NCBI GenBank assembly: GCA_028023455.1
Contig: JAQFVV010012416.1
Span: 10,005,032 to 10,069,031 of the forward strand
Direction of reading: 5' to 3'
DNA from: Epiperipatus broadwayi
Taxonomy: Eukaryota; Onychophora; Udeonychophora; Euonychophora; Peripatidae
Length of the DNA stretch: 64,000 nucleotides
The translations under genes and the position numbers were made by a program. The notes beneath the pieces are model-generated. The model was not told the DNA's origin. It saw only the letters and a list, made by a program, of their open reading frames with translations, and searched no databases. Shown piece by piece: positions 11,688-24,602 of this stretch (the first letter of the stretch is position 1; every line of letters begins with the position of its first letter).

Positions 11688-12230
11688 TTATAATAATGTG
11701 AAAGACTGAAACCTTTGTAAAATCCACCTTAAAAATGCTTATATGACAGCCAATCAGATGTAATAATGAGTGCACAGGGAACTCTCAAGTCAAAACACAA
11801 GGCAGAGATTTTACGAGAAAAAGATGGTTCCACCTTCTTCTCTACGTAAATTTATATATAAATAAGCCAGCCTCAAGCATTTTGACCTAAGAGCATGAAA
11901 CTTTAAACACCTTCATATTTAATTCACCAAATATAATATATAAATAAGCAATGTGAAATCTTTCGATTTACTACAAAGTAATTTTCAAATCCAGCGAATT
12001 GATAGTAACAGATATAAATATATTAATTTATTAAGCACAAACAGATTATACAATAATAACGTGAACGGCTGAAACCTTTGTAAGATATGTCTTTAAAATG
12101 CTTATATGACAGCCAATCAGATATAATAATGACTGCATAGGGAACTCTCAAGTCAAAACCCAAGGCAGAGATTTTACGAGAAAAAGATGGTTCCACCTTC
12201 TTCTCTACTTAAATTTATATATGAAGGTTA
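11688..12230 (+). repeat. Two direct copies of a ~180-bp sequence
   Basis: Copies at about 11690-11867 and 12052-12228, period about 360 bp. Both contain CTGAAACCTTTGTAA, ATGACAGCCAATCAGAT, GGGAACTCTCAAGTCAAAAC and AAGATGGTTCCACC at the same spacing, with only scattered differences. The unit is less AT-biased than its surroundings. No coding potential is seen. It could be a transposable-element fragment or a local duplication. Confidence 0.75.
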
Positions 12231-12364
12231 TAGTTTTTGAGGTATTTACATTAGACCGGTGATGAAATTTCACATATATATTAGTCTGATGATAACTTTC
12301 TAATTTTGCGATTTCATAGAATAACATCTACACTATATCTTCTGATAAACTTAATCCAGCAATT

Positions 12365-12562
12365 TTGATAAATGGTGACAAGTAACTTTATTTAGTACAA
12401 AATGGCAACCTATAATTTTATTTAGTAGAAATAAACAAACATGTATTTACATTTTGAAGCAAATCAAGTTGCTTGCAAAAATGATGAGAACTAACTTTAT
12501 TTTATACAAAATGGTAACCTATAACTAACTTTATTTACTAGAAATAAACAAACACCTATTTA
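12365..12562 (+). repeat. Two direct copies of a ~75-bp sequence
   Basis: Copies at about 12370-12445 and 12490-12562 share AACTTTATTTAGTACAAAAT-like and AGAAATAAACAAACA segments. The period is about 118 bp. Probably continues the duplication history of the repeat just upstream. Confidence 0.6.
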
Positions 12563-13314
12563 TGGGGTTTTGTTTTTTTTTGCAAGAAATGATATTGCAA
12601 CCTTAGCAATATATATATATTCCAATAAAAAAGAAAAGCAAAAGATTATTTCTTACAACCACTGGGGTAGATTGAAGTTTTTTTTTGTCATGCAAAATGC
12701 ATACAAAAGCATAGCTATAATTTTTTCAAAAATGTACATATTCCAGCAGTTCTCAAGTTGTCATTTCTGTAGGATTTTGCATTTTTCTCAGGAAAACATA
12801 CTAAATTTGCAAACTTATCACAGATAGTTATTATTTCAGTCAATGATCATCTTTTGAAAGTAGTAGACTGTATCGTCCTTGGCAGTGATAAGTTTCTAAA
12901 TTTTAATCATTTTGTTGAATAAAAAGTCATTAAAAAATCATTTGGTTGGACTTAAAGTTGGAAAGTAAATCACGTGTACACCTTACTTTTACCAGATTAT
13001 TGATTAGTCATCCAAGCATTCTTTCATAATATTACAGCATACTTTAAATTCTAAAATTTAACAGCGAAACCAACATTTTGAGTAATTATTTTCTCCTAAT
13101 CAGAATATTATCTAATATTCACTTTAAAAATTTATTCATTTCCTTTTTAGAAGATTGTAAATGTGTTTAATTCAGGTCTTTATTTATCCATTTTTTTGTG
13201 CCGGTGACTTTCATCCCTACCAGACTAATATGTAAGTATCATTATTGAATTTTTATAGAACAAATTTATTAATATGTTTTTGGAAAAACATGCAACATAT
13301 AATCTTTAGCCAAA
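12563..13314. other. AT-rich intron sequence, nothing recognised
   Basis: No splice-flanked coding segment, RNA gene or repeat boundary that I can support. Confidence 0.4.
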
Positions 13315-13480
13315 CTGAAGGTAGCTTAGTTGATTACAGTGTTACCTTAAAATTCAGTATTCAAGAATCTAAAGGCCCAGATTCAATCCCATGCTAGTAT
13401 TGTAACAGGTCATGCCAGCAATACCTGAAGAAAAGAGGAGAATAATATCATTCTAAATGCTGTGTTAAACACTAACCTAT
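13315..13480 (+). mobile_element. tRNA-derived SINE, head region
   Basis: The sequence carries a pol III A-box-like GGTAGCTTAGTTGATTACAG near 13320-13339 and a B-box-like CCAGATTCAATCCC near 13377-13390. The roughly 50-bp spacing is that of a tRNA-type promoter. The tRNA cloverleaf itself is decayed. Downstream, the copy runs into the motif repeat at 13490-13640, which could be its tail. Confidence 0.55.
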
Positions 13481-13489
13481 ATATCCATT

Positions 13490-13640
13490 TCTTCTTTCTC
13501 CCTCTATATTTTGCTTCTTTTTATATTTCACTATAAACTCATCAACACTCCTTTAACACTTTAAGCAAATAATTTTATTTATTATAACAGTTTTGACTGT
13601 ACTAGCAGTCTTCATCAGATCTACAACATAAAAAATCAGA
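13490..13640 (+). repeat. Dispersed repeat with 'CTTCATCAG' motif, copy 2
   Basis: A T-rich lead-in is followed at about 13588-13620 by TTTTGACTGTACTAGCAGTC and then TTCATCAGATC. This matches the arrangement near 5980 and 22990. Immediately downstream (13650-13800) is sequence shared with the foldback at 26846-27120. Confidence 0.5.
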
Positions 13641-13804
13641 TGAATGTATTTGGAAAGTTTTACAATTTTTCTAAAGGTATTTAGTTCTTAATATTAGATG
13701 ATGGAAATAGTCCAATAAAGAATTGATACTGAAATGCTATCATCACAAACCTTTAGACAAACATGATGTTTCTAGCAAGTTCATGTTTCAAAGTTAGATA
13801 GTTT

Positions 13805-14236
13805 GGAAACCGCCTTGATGCTATGGAATTATGGGAATTCAATTGAAATGAAGTCTGAGTAGTGTTTGAGAGTAATACAATAAATATCAATACCAAAGTA
13901 TTACTTATATCAGATACAATTTTTGTATTTGCTTGAATAGAAAACTGAAGTTAATAGCATAACTACAATTTAGATATACAATTTATAGTAACATTTGATT
14001 ACCTGCTCTGATAATGTAATAAATTGATGATGTTTATTTATTAATGTTTCATGTATTGTTCAAAAAAAGACTTAATGAGGATTTGATTTTTTTTTTAAAG
14101 AAAGCTTTTACTTAAATTAGAAACTGTTTAGAATTGATTTTGTAATCTAATTTTAACATTATATCAATTGAATTTCCTTCAATTTCTGTACATGTGTTAA
14201 AATTGATGACAAGGTAATATGAGATTGAAATATAAA
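13805..14236. other. AT-rich intron sequence, nothing recognised
   Basis: No supportable feature. Confidence 0.4.
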
Positions 14237-14237
14237 T

Positions 14238-14472
14238 TTATATAGATAGATAGATAAATGTATGGATAGATAGAGGTAGGTAGATAAACATACAGAAAAA
14301 TAGGTAAATAGATAAATAAACAGGTAGACAGATAAGTAGACAGAAAGATAGATAGGCAAGCAGGGTATGTAGGTAGGTAGGTATGCAATTAGGTAGGTAG
14401 ACAGATAGACATATAGGTAGGCAGATAGATAAGTAAGCAGATATGTAGATAGGTAAGTGGGCAGACAGGTAA
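14238..14472 (+). repeat. Imperfect (TAGA/TAGG)n microsatellite
   Basis: About 230 bp of tetranucleotide repeats, mostly TAGA, TAGG, CAGA and TAAA units (for example TAGATAGATAGATAAATG). Open frames through it on the minus strand are just Tyr/Leu/Ser-rich translations of the repeat and not genes. Confidence 0.9.
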
Positions 14473-15195
14473 TTTTAATTTGTCAATTTTTTAAATCTAT
14501 TTGTGGAGGTGGTGGGAGTGCAACTTTTCTATATGCCTCTCCTTTGCAGAATCTTGTAGTTATAGAGAAATGAAATATTAAGAAATATGATTTATAGCAA
14601 ATTTTATTTATTGGGAACCTTGTAATGAGGGATAGGTTTTGAAATGATATACATTTTAAAAATTAAATAACAGAGGGTTAGATAAAAGATAGGTAAAAAA
14701 TATTTTTTTCATTTAGTAACAGCTATTTTACAAAATGGAGGTAACAAAATTTCTTTCTATAATATACAAGAAAAGGAGGTAAAGAGAAATTATGAAAGTG
14801 ATAATGTAACAATCATAAATTTATATATGTTGTTAAAGAAAGAAATAACAAAATTTAGAATGTTGAAAACTATTAAGATAACATATATAAATAAATATCC
14901 ATGGAAATAGGATACTAGAAAAGTGAATTGAATTAAAAGAGGAAATAAATGACAACACTAGCAGAGATCATTTAAAAGGGATGAAAAATCTTTTTTTTTT
15001 TAAATTAAATATTGGAGAGTATATTCCTTACATAATTTCAAAATGGGTGTATACATGTGAAAAGATTTGTGTGTGTATATATGTATTTAATACAATATTT
15101 ACATGTGTTTAAAAAATTAGAACTGATATTAATTATATATAGTCATTAGATTTTTAATAAATATTTTCTAATCAATAATTTTATTATAAAAAATA
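14473..15195. other. AT-rich intron sequence, nothing recognised
   Basis: No supportable feature. Confidence 0.4.
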
Positions 15196-16105
15196 AAATA
15201 CACCTGGTTCTCGTTTTATGCGGATTATTTTAATGCGATTTTGAAGTTAGCTATTCATATTTCTTTTTAATATCCTTCCTATTTCACTATATTTATTAAA
15301 CTTATTTTGACTTGAAATACTTTTTTTTCTTTCAAAAATATAATGTTATATTAGCAGCTTACATTAATATAGCCATAAGCTGTATTTATAATCTTAGCTT
15401 CTATGTAAATAACCTATTTATACTAATGAGTAAATAATAATAATAGATTTATACATACGTATAAAAATATCGCCATAAATATTAAAAGATTTTAAACTTT
15501 TAAAACGTATTTTAAACCACTAAACATCACATGATCACCAAAGGTATTTTGTTAGATATTAACAGAAATAAATATTTTTTTAGATTTTTAAAATACATAA
15601 TAACGAAGATTTTATTGATTTTATAAACTGAAAATAATCTTTCGAATGATAATGTCTAATCTTTTTGTTTTGATTGCGATAACATTTTTTTAATATAGAA
15701 ACAGCACAAGACTGGAATTGGCACTAATTGTACAACACATCACGAATCTGATTTCTTACTAGTTCATAAACGAATGCATATTGTAAATTAGCAGTAATGA
15801 TTAAAATATGTATGAAAAAATATAAAATTAAATACTGTAGTTAATAAAAAAAGTAAAAAAAGTTTGTCTTATATTAATTTTTTCCATATATTTGAAATTT
15901 TTTATTAGTCATACTTTATTTCTTTATTTTTTTAATGCAAATTTTAAAGTAATTTTTCCTTGTTGCTTTGCTTTTATGACAATTTCTAAAAATTATGGGA
16001 ACCTATCCCTCATTTTTCAAAGTAAGTTACGTTTATTTTTGTGTGATTTCTTTTGTGCGCATTTTCTGAGGAACCTATCTACCGCATAAAATGAGACCCA
16101 GGTGT
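15196..16105. mobile_element. Pogo/Tigger-like MITE, copy 1 (~0.9 kb)
   Basis: The ends are inverted: TACACCTGGTTCTCGTTTTA on the left and ATGAGACCCAGGTGTA on the right, about 25 bp of near-identity including GCGG/CCGC. The element is bounded by TA, and ATAAAA appears on both sides. Subterminal sequence with GCGATTTTGAAGTTA on the left and GAGGAACCTATCTACCGC on the right resembles non-autonomous Tigger/pogo elements. No transposase is encoded. A second copy of the family lies at 18768-19846. Confidence 0.7.
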
Positions 16106-17261
16106 AATAAAAAAATAGACATTTAACTTATGATGTATTTTATCTCTGAAACTGTTATGTCTTTTAATAGAAAGTAACATATAAGTAAAACAAAAATCCC
16201 TTTTTTATAACTTTTAGCAAAATGAGGAAGAATTTGAAGAAGAAAGTTTAATTCTTTTTAAAGTAAAAATAATAATACTAATAATAATGATGCAATTTTT
16301 ATATCTTTGAAATGTGATTTTATCAAAGATAAATTGTAAAACATTTTTTCCCTAAAGTCACTCTTTCAGGATTGACGTCTGTGTGTAGAGATTCCATACA
16401 GTGTAAGTGTAGTTATCCAAAAGAGAACACATGCTTTTGGGCATATATCATGGGAATAATAAATGTAAAAAATAATATTATAGTACTTGTGCATGTATTT
16501 TTGATTATATTTTTGTCTTATTATCTTTTTAAGATTCCATTTAAGCAAAATTTATTTTTTAGATATTAACTTTTTAGATATGATTTTAATTCTCATATTA
16601 GTTAGCAAAAGTTCTTTTAAAAGAAAACGAGTTTTTGTATATATTACACTTACAATGCAGGAAGATATAACTCATTGAAATCTTGAATAAAGTAGTAAAA
16701 ATCCATCAAACTTATGTTGATAAATTTATAATTAATATTATTCAGAAAGCAATTAGATATCAAAATTGGAGATTTGAATAAAGTCACATTTTGATTTACT
16801 ATCTTATTTCTACTTAAATTGGATTTTATTTATGCCTTAAAAATTCTCTTATATAAAACTTGATATATATTGTCTTTTGTTTTGATTTATTGTTTGTTTG
16901 TTTTTCTTGCTTTTTTGTGTGTGTTTGCTTATTTCAAAATCTAGCTAGATCCTTTATTATTTTGTTATACAATCATTTTATTGAAATTTATACATGTATA
17001 ATAGTATCATAAGAATTTATTTTTCTTAGTGAGAAAAGTTCATTTTATATATGCATAGTAAGACTCCATCTATGAAGAATGTTAATTATTATCATTTAAA
17101 ATTTATAGAATTTGTTTGTTGCAAATTTTATCCCAACTTTTTATTTTATTTTTTTATTTTATTTTACTGATTTGTTTTTGGTTCTTTTTTTTTATTATTA
17201 TTATTTTTATTTTACATTTTATTTTTCTTTGGATATTTGTTTCATTTATGTTTTTTTTTAG
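16106..17261. other. Intron sequence and acceptor tract
   Basis: AT-rich. The last 120 bp (about 17140-17260) are strongly T-rich and form the polypyrimidine tract of the DENND5 exon at 17262. Otherwise nothing recognised. Confidence 0.5.
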
Positions 17262-17387
17262 CAACTCTGCCCCCGCGCCCACCTGCGCGTACACGTTCTA
17301 TTACCATTGATGTTCCAGCTCTTGTTTGCTCACTCAGTCTGCATAAACTCCTGTCTTTAAGAAAAATTGCTAAGTTTGGTTTAGGGG
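17262..17387 (+). CDS. DENND5 (homolog): DENND5-like gene, internal exon (126 nt)
   Basis: A long T tract and TTTAG precede the exon and GTAAGT follows it. Only one of the three frames is open; it enters in phase 1 and reads 41 codons: a Pro/Arg-rich start (TLPPRPPARTRSITID), then VPALVCSLSLHKLLSLRK and IAKFGLG. The exon ends one base into a codon, which the first two bases of the next exon (25977) complete as Asp. The G+C content jumps sharply at the exon start. Known family role: DENND5 proteins are Rab guanine-exchange factors acting on Golgi/endosomal trafficking. This piece would lie between the DENN module and the first RUN domain. Membership is inferred from phase continuity with the RUN exon, not from recalled similarity of this exon. 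Confidence 0.75.
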
Positions 17388-18767
17388 GTAAGTTCTAAGT
17401 TTATATTTGTCTCCAAGATAAACTGGCTAAAATTTGGAGAATAAAGATATTTTTTATCAAGCAATTGTGACTAAACTCATCATCATGCTGGGGGTAAAAT
17501 ATGTGGCATATTTTTAAATTGCTTATAAATTATAATTTTAAAAATTCAACTAGTTTGATTTTTAAAAAATTATATATATTTTTTTTCATCAGAGGAATTA
17601 TTGCATTTATATATTATCTGTATATGCAATATATTCAAATTGAAAACAATTGTGAGTCCTTTATAAAAACATCTGCTGGATGAAACTTAATTGCCGTTGA
17701 TATGAATATTATCACAGAATATTTGTGCAATCACATTATAATACTAAAGTTTGCATATTAAGCTATTTCCATTAATAATTTTGTTGAAATAAACCAAATT
17801 GGAAATAATATGTTATATCTATAATTTCATAAGCCTCTGACTTACAGAAATATGGGAAAATCCCAATTATGAAACACCTAATCAATCACCATATATTTAC
17901 AATAGCAGAAATGAAAGATTTGATAGATGCTTGAGGATTTCAACTACCTTATCTAAATATTTTTTGCTTGTCAAACTTAATTATCAATCCAGTTATGATC
18001 CGGCTTTGAGAAAAGGTATTCATATATAATTTCTGGACATGATATTAAATACTGATAGGAAAAACATTAATGTCTTATTCAAATCCATTCCTTTGCAATT
18101 GCTAGTCATTCTTTTGCATATTCTTCTATCAGATATCAGAAGGTAAGCTGCTTTAATTTGGTTGAACAATTATGGCAAAAGAAATAAACTTCTTGCAAGA
18201 TTTCAATAACTTTTTTTCTAGATCCAATAATAAAACTATTAGGATTCGAAGTTGCTTGATGTTATTAGAATCTTGTCATTAGATTCAGAATGTTAAATAC
18301 ATAGATTCAACATTTGTGGTATTTATTATCAAACTTAATTCATATATAAATAATATTTGAAATGCCCCATAACTATAGTATTTTTCTTTATAAAAATAAT
18401 CATTTATTCACTTCTGAATCAAAAATAATATTATGAATATTTATATTCATTTTTGTTGTCAACATTTTGACTACTTATCATGATATTTTTTCAAATGCAA
18501 AAATAATGTATTAATACAAATGTATTATTATATGTCTGAAAAAATAATTAATTTAAAAATGCGAAATTATTGTGAAAATTTTTAAAAATATAAATACTGT
18601 AACAAAAATTCTCAAAGAAATATATATAAAAACCTTAGCTTATTCTTATGGTCTATCTTGTATTCTTTGAAACAACTGTAAAAACATTATCTTTACTTAT
18701 AAATAGCTTCCACAAGGTTTTTTTTTTTTAAAAAAAAAATCTAATGCCTACTTTTCAAACTTAGAAT
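17388..18767. other. Intron sequence, nothing recognised
   Basis: First part of an 8.6-kb intron running to 25976. AT-rich; no supportable feature. Confidence 0.5.
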
Positions 18768-19846
18768 TACATCTGGGTCTCTTTTTACATGGACTTATTT
18801 AACATGATTTTGAAGTTACGCAATTCCTGTTTCACCGGAAGTCAAACTCCGATAATGCGCTATTACTTTAAATAATAAATTTCGCGCACTTACGTTATAT
18901 TGAAAGTAATAGCACATTATTGGAATTCAACTTTCATCTTAGTAATTTCAATATTTTCAGTGCTTTATAATAGTAAGATTTTATGCAATAATGAAATTAA
19001 AATCATGATTTCCACATTTTGTGTATACACACATTAAATTTTACAAGATTATAATGTAAATTTGTTCAAACATTGTGCGTGTTAATTTTGCATTTTAAAT
19101 CACATTCTGTTTTTGCTTTTTAAAAAAGAACGTAATCAATTATTAATCATTTAGTGTCCACAAGTTTATTTTTAAAAGGTCAGTAATAGCAGTGGGCACA
19201 ATTAAATTTGACAATTAAAAATTAAAATCTGATTTTTAATTGTAATTAACAATTTAAAAGTTACTTACAATGACTTGTAATTAATGTGATGTAAAATTTG
19301 ATTTTTAAACGGAATTGAAAATTAAAGACAAAAATAAAAATTTAATTTTTAGTTGTTAGTTTCATAAACAATTAATAAAATCATCGTCTCAAAGATTAAT
19401 TACTAATTACGTTGTCACCAGAAAACCACTGTTATAACATGAGTGTGAAGTTGGCGCTAGTTGTTTGCAAACGAACGTGTTTTTTTGGCAAATAGCTATA
19501 ATAATTAAAACATGTATAAAAAATGTAAATTACTGTACTGTAAATTATGCATAAAAATATATTATTTTGAATAAAATTAAATATTATAGTTAAAAAAAGT
19601 TGTCTTGTATCAATTTTTTTCAAATTTGAAATTTTTTATTAGTCATATTTTATTTCCTTATTTTTTTTTTGCGCAAATTTTTAAATAATTTTACAATGGT
19701 GCTTTGATTTTACGCGAATTTTGAAAAATAACAAACCGCACCCCCCCCCCTTTTTCAATGTAAGTTACGTCTATTTTTGCGCAATTTTGTTTGTGCGTGT
19801 TTTCTGAGGAACCTATCTATCACGTAAAACGAGACCCAGGTGTAAT
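18768..19846. mobile_element. Pogo/Tigger-like MITE, copy 2 (~1.1 kb)
   Basis: The ends are TTACATCTGGGTCTC on the left and GAGACCCAGGTGTAAT on the right, with the same subterminal GATTTTGAAGTTACGC and GAGGAACCTATCTATCACG blocks as copy 1. An internal inverted stretch lies around 18838-18935 (ATAATGCGCTATTACTTT and AAAGTAATAGCACATTATT). A C run at about 19741-19750 interrupts the right half. No transposase is seen, so it is a non-autonomous or internally deleted copy. Confidence 0.7.
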
Positions 19847-22084
19847 TAAAATTAAATAAATAAAAGAATTATATCATTTTTTCTCTATATAATTTATTTG
19901 AGATTCCATAATCACTGTGATTTTTGCTTCAGAACTAAAATTTAAAAGCATCTTCCTTATATGTTTTTTTGGTTTAAATCTCCCCAAATGTTTTTTATAA
20001 AGTTTATGAATACTTGGCTGCCAAATATATCCATAACTTAAGTAAATAAATAAAATCAATCCAGTATGTTTGACAAAACAGCATTTAAGAAGAGTACAAT
20101 TATAAGTTTTAGCAAAATTATTGTTCATTTTTTTAAAAAAGGATGTTATTAAAACATTAAGGTGCCATGGTCCAGTTACTGAACTGAAAAATAAATTACT
20201 ATCTTCTTAAACTAAACATTGAATACATATCATGTTTTATTAATGCATTATTAAAATAATTGGATAAGGTTTATACAGAAATGTGAAGAATTTTTTGCAC
20301 AATGTTAAATGTTCTGCAAGATAATTAATACTAAACATTTTTTCTCTAACATTGGTTATGGCAGTTACAGAGATGAACAATACAAAACCTTACAAATTTT
20401 TATGAAGTAATAAAATTCATTTTCATCTCTGTGATTTTATTCTTACTATCCGCAAGGATTGTATTTATGTATTCCAAATAATTATTTTGCCAAAAATGAC
20501 AATGTTGTGAAATTTTACTACATCATATATAATCAGTTAAAGACATTCAGTCATGAATTAAACAACAAAAATATCTTAAATTTACAAAACTTGAGATGGA
20601 ATCTATGTGGTCAGCAGTGCTGCAATAAATATTAGAATGATTAATCTACATTAGTACAACATAATCTTAACCTTTTGCTATTTTTTTGGGTGTACATTTT
20701 CAATTTGGAAGTCTTAAAAGTTAAAAAGAAATTAATGCAAGTAAGTTATGCTTTGTTGTAAAGCAATGTCATTATTATTCTGAATTGACACATGTAACAA
20801 TATCTGTTAGCAGTTATTAAAATTAAAAAAGATTTAAACAAAATGTTGTTGTTTTTTAGAATGTTTGTGACTATTGCACATTTATAGGTCATTTCTCTTC
20901 AATTTCTGCTACTATATTTTGTCTAATTGCAAAATATTAATATATATATCTTATTTCTTTTTATGTTATCTGATTCATAAATTTGTTATTACTTTGCTTT
21001 CTTTTTTTTATTTTATTTCTTAACCTTCACTAGTTTCATCACTTTATGAATTTCGGGGGTGACTTATTCTTTATTTATTTTATCATAAACCATATGAATT
21101 CCAAAGAATATTCATAATAAGTATGATTAAGTTTCATCTAAGAAATGTTTCCATCTTTTAAATAGTTCATTTTAATTATGATAACTCTATATAAATATAT
21201 CACAAACTTTTGCTAAAAATAATAAATCTATTAGAACCATAAAAACAGTGTTCTTTATCGGGACCTATGTTCTTTTTTTTTTTTTAGAAAAAATACGTTT
21301 CCCTTTACAACAAATACAAAGATTTATATAATAGAGGAAGCTAAGTCACATATAATATATTTTGGAAAAAGTCTGTTCTCACACTTAATTTTTGTAATGT
21401 ATAAAATTTATCAATGTCTAATGTTTTAATTGATTAGTAGGAGAATATTTTGAAGGAGATTGCTAGTTAATCGAAATGTCAGACATTAATAAATTTTATA
21501 CATTGAATAATTAGATAGGGTGTTAACGAAAGGAGAAGTAATGCTCAAATAATAAATCACATATAAATCTTGTGAGACAGGAGATATAATTAATTAAAAG
21601 CCTAAAGAAGTTAAGAAAATAAAGAATAAAAACTAATTAGTTAATATAGTTTCAAAATCTTTTATTATTTGAGACGATTTAGATCTAAAATCTCATCATG
21701 TAGATTTTAGTTGAATCATCAAAAAAGGTGCATTTTTATTTTATTATAAATTTATTGACAGAGAATGGTAATTATTCTGATTAAATGTCAAGCAGTAATG
21801 ATTAGTATTGTTTTAAGATACAAATGATAAATTTGTAAAAGAATAATTTTTATAAAAGTGATATATATATAATCTGCAACAAAAATCAGTTATATGTGTC
21901 TGTATACCATACTAGGGCTCATCTAAGAATATTGTGAATGGTAACTTACCATCCCCTAATATAAATTATCTGAACATCTTAAAAAATACAAAGTAGTTAT
22001 TATGTCAACTCTATAAATAAATTAATTTAAAATGAAATAATTGATTGTTTAAAAATACTGATAGTATTTTTTTAAACACTAATC
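19847..22084. other. Intron sequence with one small inverted repeat
   Basis: AT-rich. At about 21398-21421 and 21481-21505, AATGTATAAAATTTATCAAT and its near reverse complement face each other across about 60 bp. No gene or RNA recognised. Confidence 0.4.
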
Positions 22085-22785
22085 ATCACATGATCACCAT
22101 TCAAACCATTAAATATCACATGATAACTATTCTTTATGCTAACACAAACTGTTTACACAGAAGCAAAACTTTCCATATAGTAGCACCACTCATTGCAAGC
22201 CAGAGTAATTAAGGGATGCAGAAAGGTTTGTGCATAAAATCCCTATCTTGTACCTATTCATCCAATATCACCATACTAGTTTCTAGCTTGTGGCTTTCAT
22301 CAGTAAGGAGCCTTGGATCTGAGAGCACTATATCTAGATCTTAGGATCTAATGCTACCCTCCAGCAGCCACCTTTTACCTTATTAGTTAACTATAAAGCT
22401 TTGAGCCAAAAATGAAAACATAATAATGTTTTCAATTCAAGCTCATTAGCTTATATAGTCATATAGATCTGAACTCAGTTCAGCAGCCATAATTTTTGGT
22501 GTCTTTGAAAACATTGTGTTTTCATTTTGGACTCAAAGCTTTATAGTTAGTTAATAAGGTAAAAGATGGCTGCTGGAGGGTTGCATTAGATCCTAAGATT
22601 TAGATGCAGGGCTCTCAGATCTAAGCCTCCTCACTGATGAAAGCCACAAGCTAGAAAGTAATCTGGGAATATTGGATTAGTAGGCACTAGATAGGGATTT
22701 TATGCACAAACCTTTCTGCATCCATTGTTTATTCTGACTTGCACTGAGTGGTGCTACTGTATGGAGAGTTTTGCCTCTGTGTATT
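22085..22785. repeat. Large foldback (MITE-like) element
   Basis: Arms of about 270 bp (22154-22432 and 22522-22783) are reverse complements with modest divergence. The left arm starts ACACAGAAGCAAAACTTTCC and the right ends GAGAGTTTTGCCTCTGTGT. Both carry TTTGTGCATAAAATCCCTAT-type and CTAGATCTTAGGATC-type segments. The loop of about 90 bp contains GAACTCAGTTCAGCAGCC. Upstream flank (22085-22150) contains AATCATCACATGATCACCAT, which also borders the relative at 62535. No coding potential. Related copies: 59995-60340 and 62535-62997. Confidence 0.85.
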
Positions 22786-22889
22786 TTTTTTTTACTGTTC
22801 ATAACTACTTAATACATATTTTCATATATATCTCTAATTGAGAAGTCACTGTAATGATCATTTCATTTTTATCATTTTTTATTATTTGT

Positions 22890-23045
22890 TTGATAAGCAT
22901 TCGTATATTCTTATTGAAACAAACTATACACTTTTTTTTATTTTTACAATTTTATTTATACAGTGTTTTTTATTATTGTTGTTCCTTATAGTTTTGATTG
23001 CTCAGCAGTCTTTGTCAGAGGTCAAATATTCTTTCATAAGATGTA
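22890..23045 (+). repeat. Dispersed repeat with 'CAGTCTTTGTCAG' motif, copy 3
   Basis: T-rich lead-in, then TAGTTTTGATTGCTCAGCAG and TCTTTGTCAGAGGTC at about 22988-23021, the same layout as at 5980 and 13588. Ends in an A-rich stretch at 23061-23085, which could be a tail. Confidence 0.45.
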
Positions 23046-24602
23046 GGTTGTCAAAATTCTAAAAAAAAAAAAAGAAAGAAAAAGAATAATGAAAATCTAA
23101 GTATCTTTTAATTTTGAAAATGACTGCTTATATAAATCAAAACTATAATAAACGTAAAAATAATGTGGGAAAAAAGGAATGTTTAAGAAATATACTTATC
23201 ACATTATTATTTATAAAAAAAACTTGTAGTTCATATTAAACTATTTGATTATTTTAAATTATTTTTATAATTGTTATCTTCTACAATTTTTTTTAGAATT
23301 CTTTATAATAATATTAAAAATAACGATAAAACAGCAGAAGTCATTCTCCAAAATGTCATTGCATAATTATTAAATCTTGTATCATGGATATATGCTTTTC
23401 ATTTTAAAAATAAAAAAGAAATATTAGCTTATTTTTATTTACTAAGCCATTTTCCAATTGTACTTTGCAATTAATTGCTGTTTTATTAGGTTTCTTTTTG
23501 CAAAACACTTACAATAATTATAAATATCTGTAATAAATAATCCTATTTTAGCTGTATTTAACTAGTGTTAAAATGATCTAAAGTAAATAAGGAAGGACAT
23601 TTTAAAAAGTTGGATTAGGAATGTATATTTAGATCTAAGGAGATACTAATCAGTGACAAAGCCGTAATTAGTGTTATTATTGTTTGATTATAGTACTCTC
23701 GTGGATAGTTACCTCATTTGCCTTTGAGCAAAAAACTTAACATACATGACATTCATTCATCAGCTATACTAAACAGTGAGTTTTATTAAAGTGTATAAGT
23801 ATGTGTGCGATTTTTTGTTTTTTTTTTAATAATCGTAAATACTTTATCCAGCGCTATACAGTATTCATATTTTCATTTCATTCATTTTATTGATATGTAT
23901 TGCCCTCTAGTGAGTAATAAATCAAGGTAAAATTCTTTAAAAAAAAAACAACAACTTGTAAAACATATAAATTATTTTACACCAGAATTAATTAAATTAC
24001 AACTGTTGATTTTATTAAAGTTTTTTTTATATAGAAAATGAATTATTAGATTATGAATATAAAAACAATTCAATGGATTTTAATTTACATAATTTTATTT
24101 GCCAATGACAAATTTATTTTAAAATAAAATAATTGCAGAAATTTTTATTTGTATACTGTATATATATATTTTTAATAAAGCTAAAAAAATAATTATATAT
24201 ATATCAATGGCACATCATTCATAAAAGTTAATCATAATTTTTGTAATTACGTTTAAAAAACCAACTAAAAGCATTACACTTTAAATATGGCTATGTGTTA
24301 GTTTTTATTTTTATTTTATGAGCGGATAGGTACTAAATTAATTTCACGGATGTTTTATTCTGTATTAATTTGTATTTTTAAAATGAAGATAAAAATTGTA
24401 TTTTGTAATAACTTCTTTTTTAAAAAAATCCTGTTATGTAAAGGTTCTTTTAAACGTGGTTGATTAATTACATAACCAAAAAAATGTAAAACAATTTTTT
24501 TAATAATATTTTTAAAAGTTTTTATATAATATTTTTTAAATAAGTTAAAAAATAACTTAAAATGAATATTTAATATTTTCAAATATATTGTTTATACTGA
24601 AC
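23046..24602. other. Intron sequence, nothing recognised
   Basis: AT-rich with many homopolymers and TA microsatellites; no supportable gene or repeat boundary. Confidence 0.45.

Noticed and set aside
14159-14388. Two minus-strand Tyr/Leu/Ser-rich frames
   Set aside because: Translations of the TAGA microsatellite.
17116-17310. Plus-strand 64-codon frame overlapping the DENND5 exon
   Set aside because: Out of frame with the DENND5 phase and composed largely of the polypyrimidine tract.
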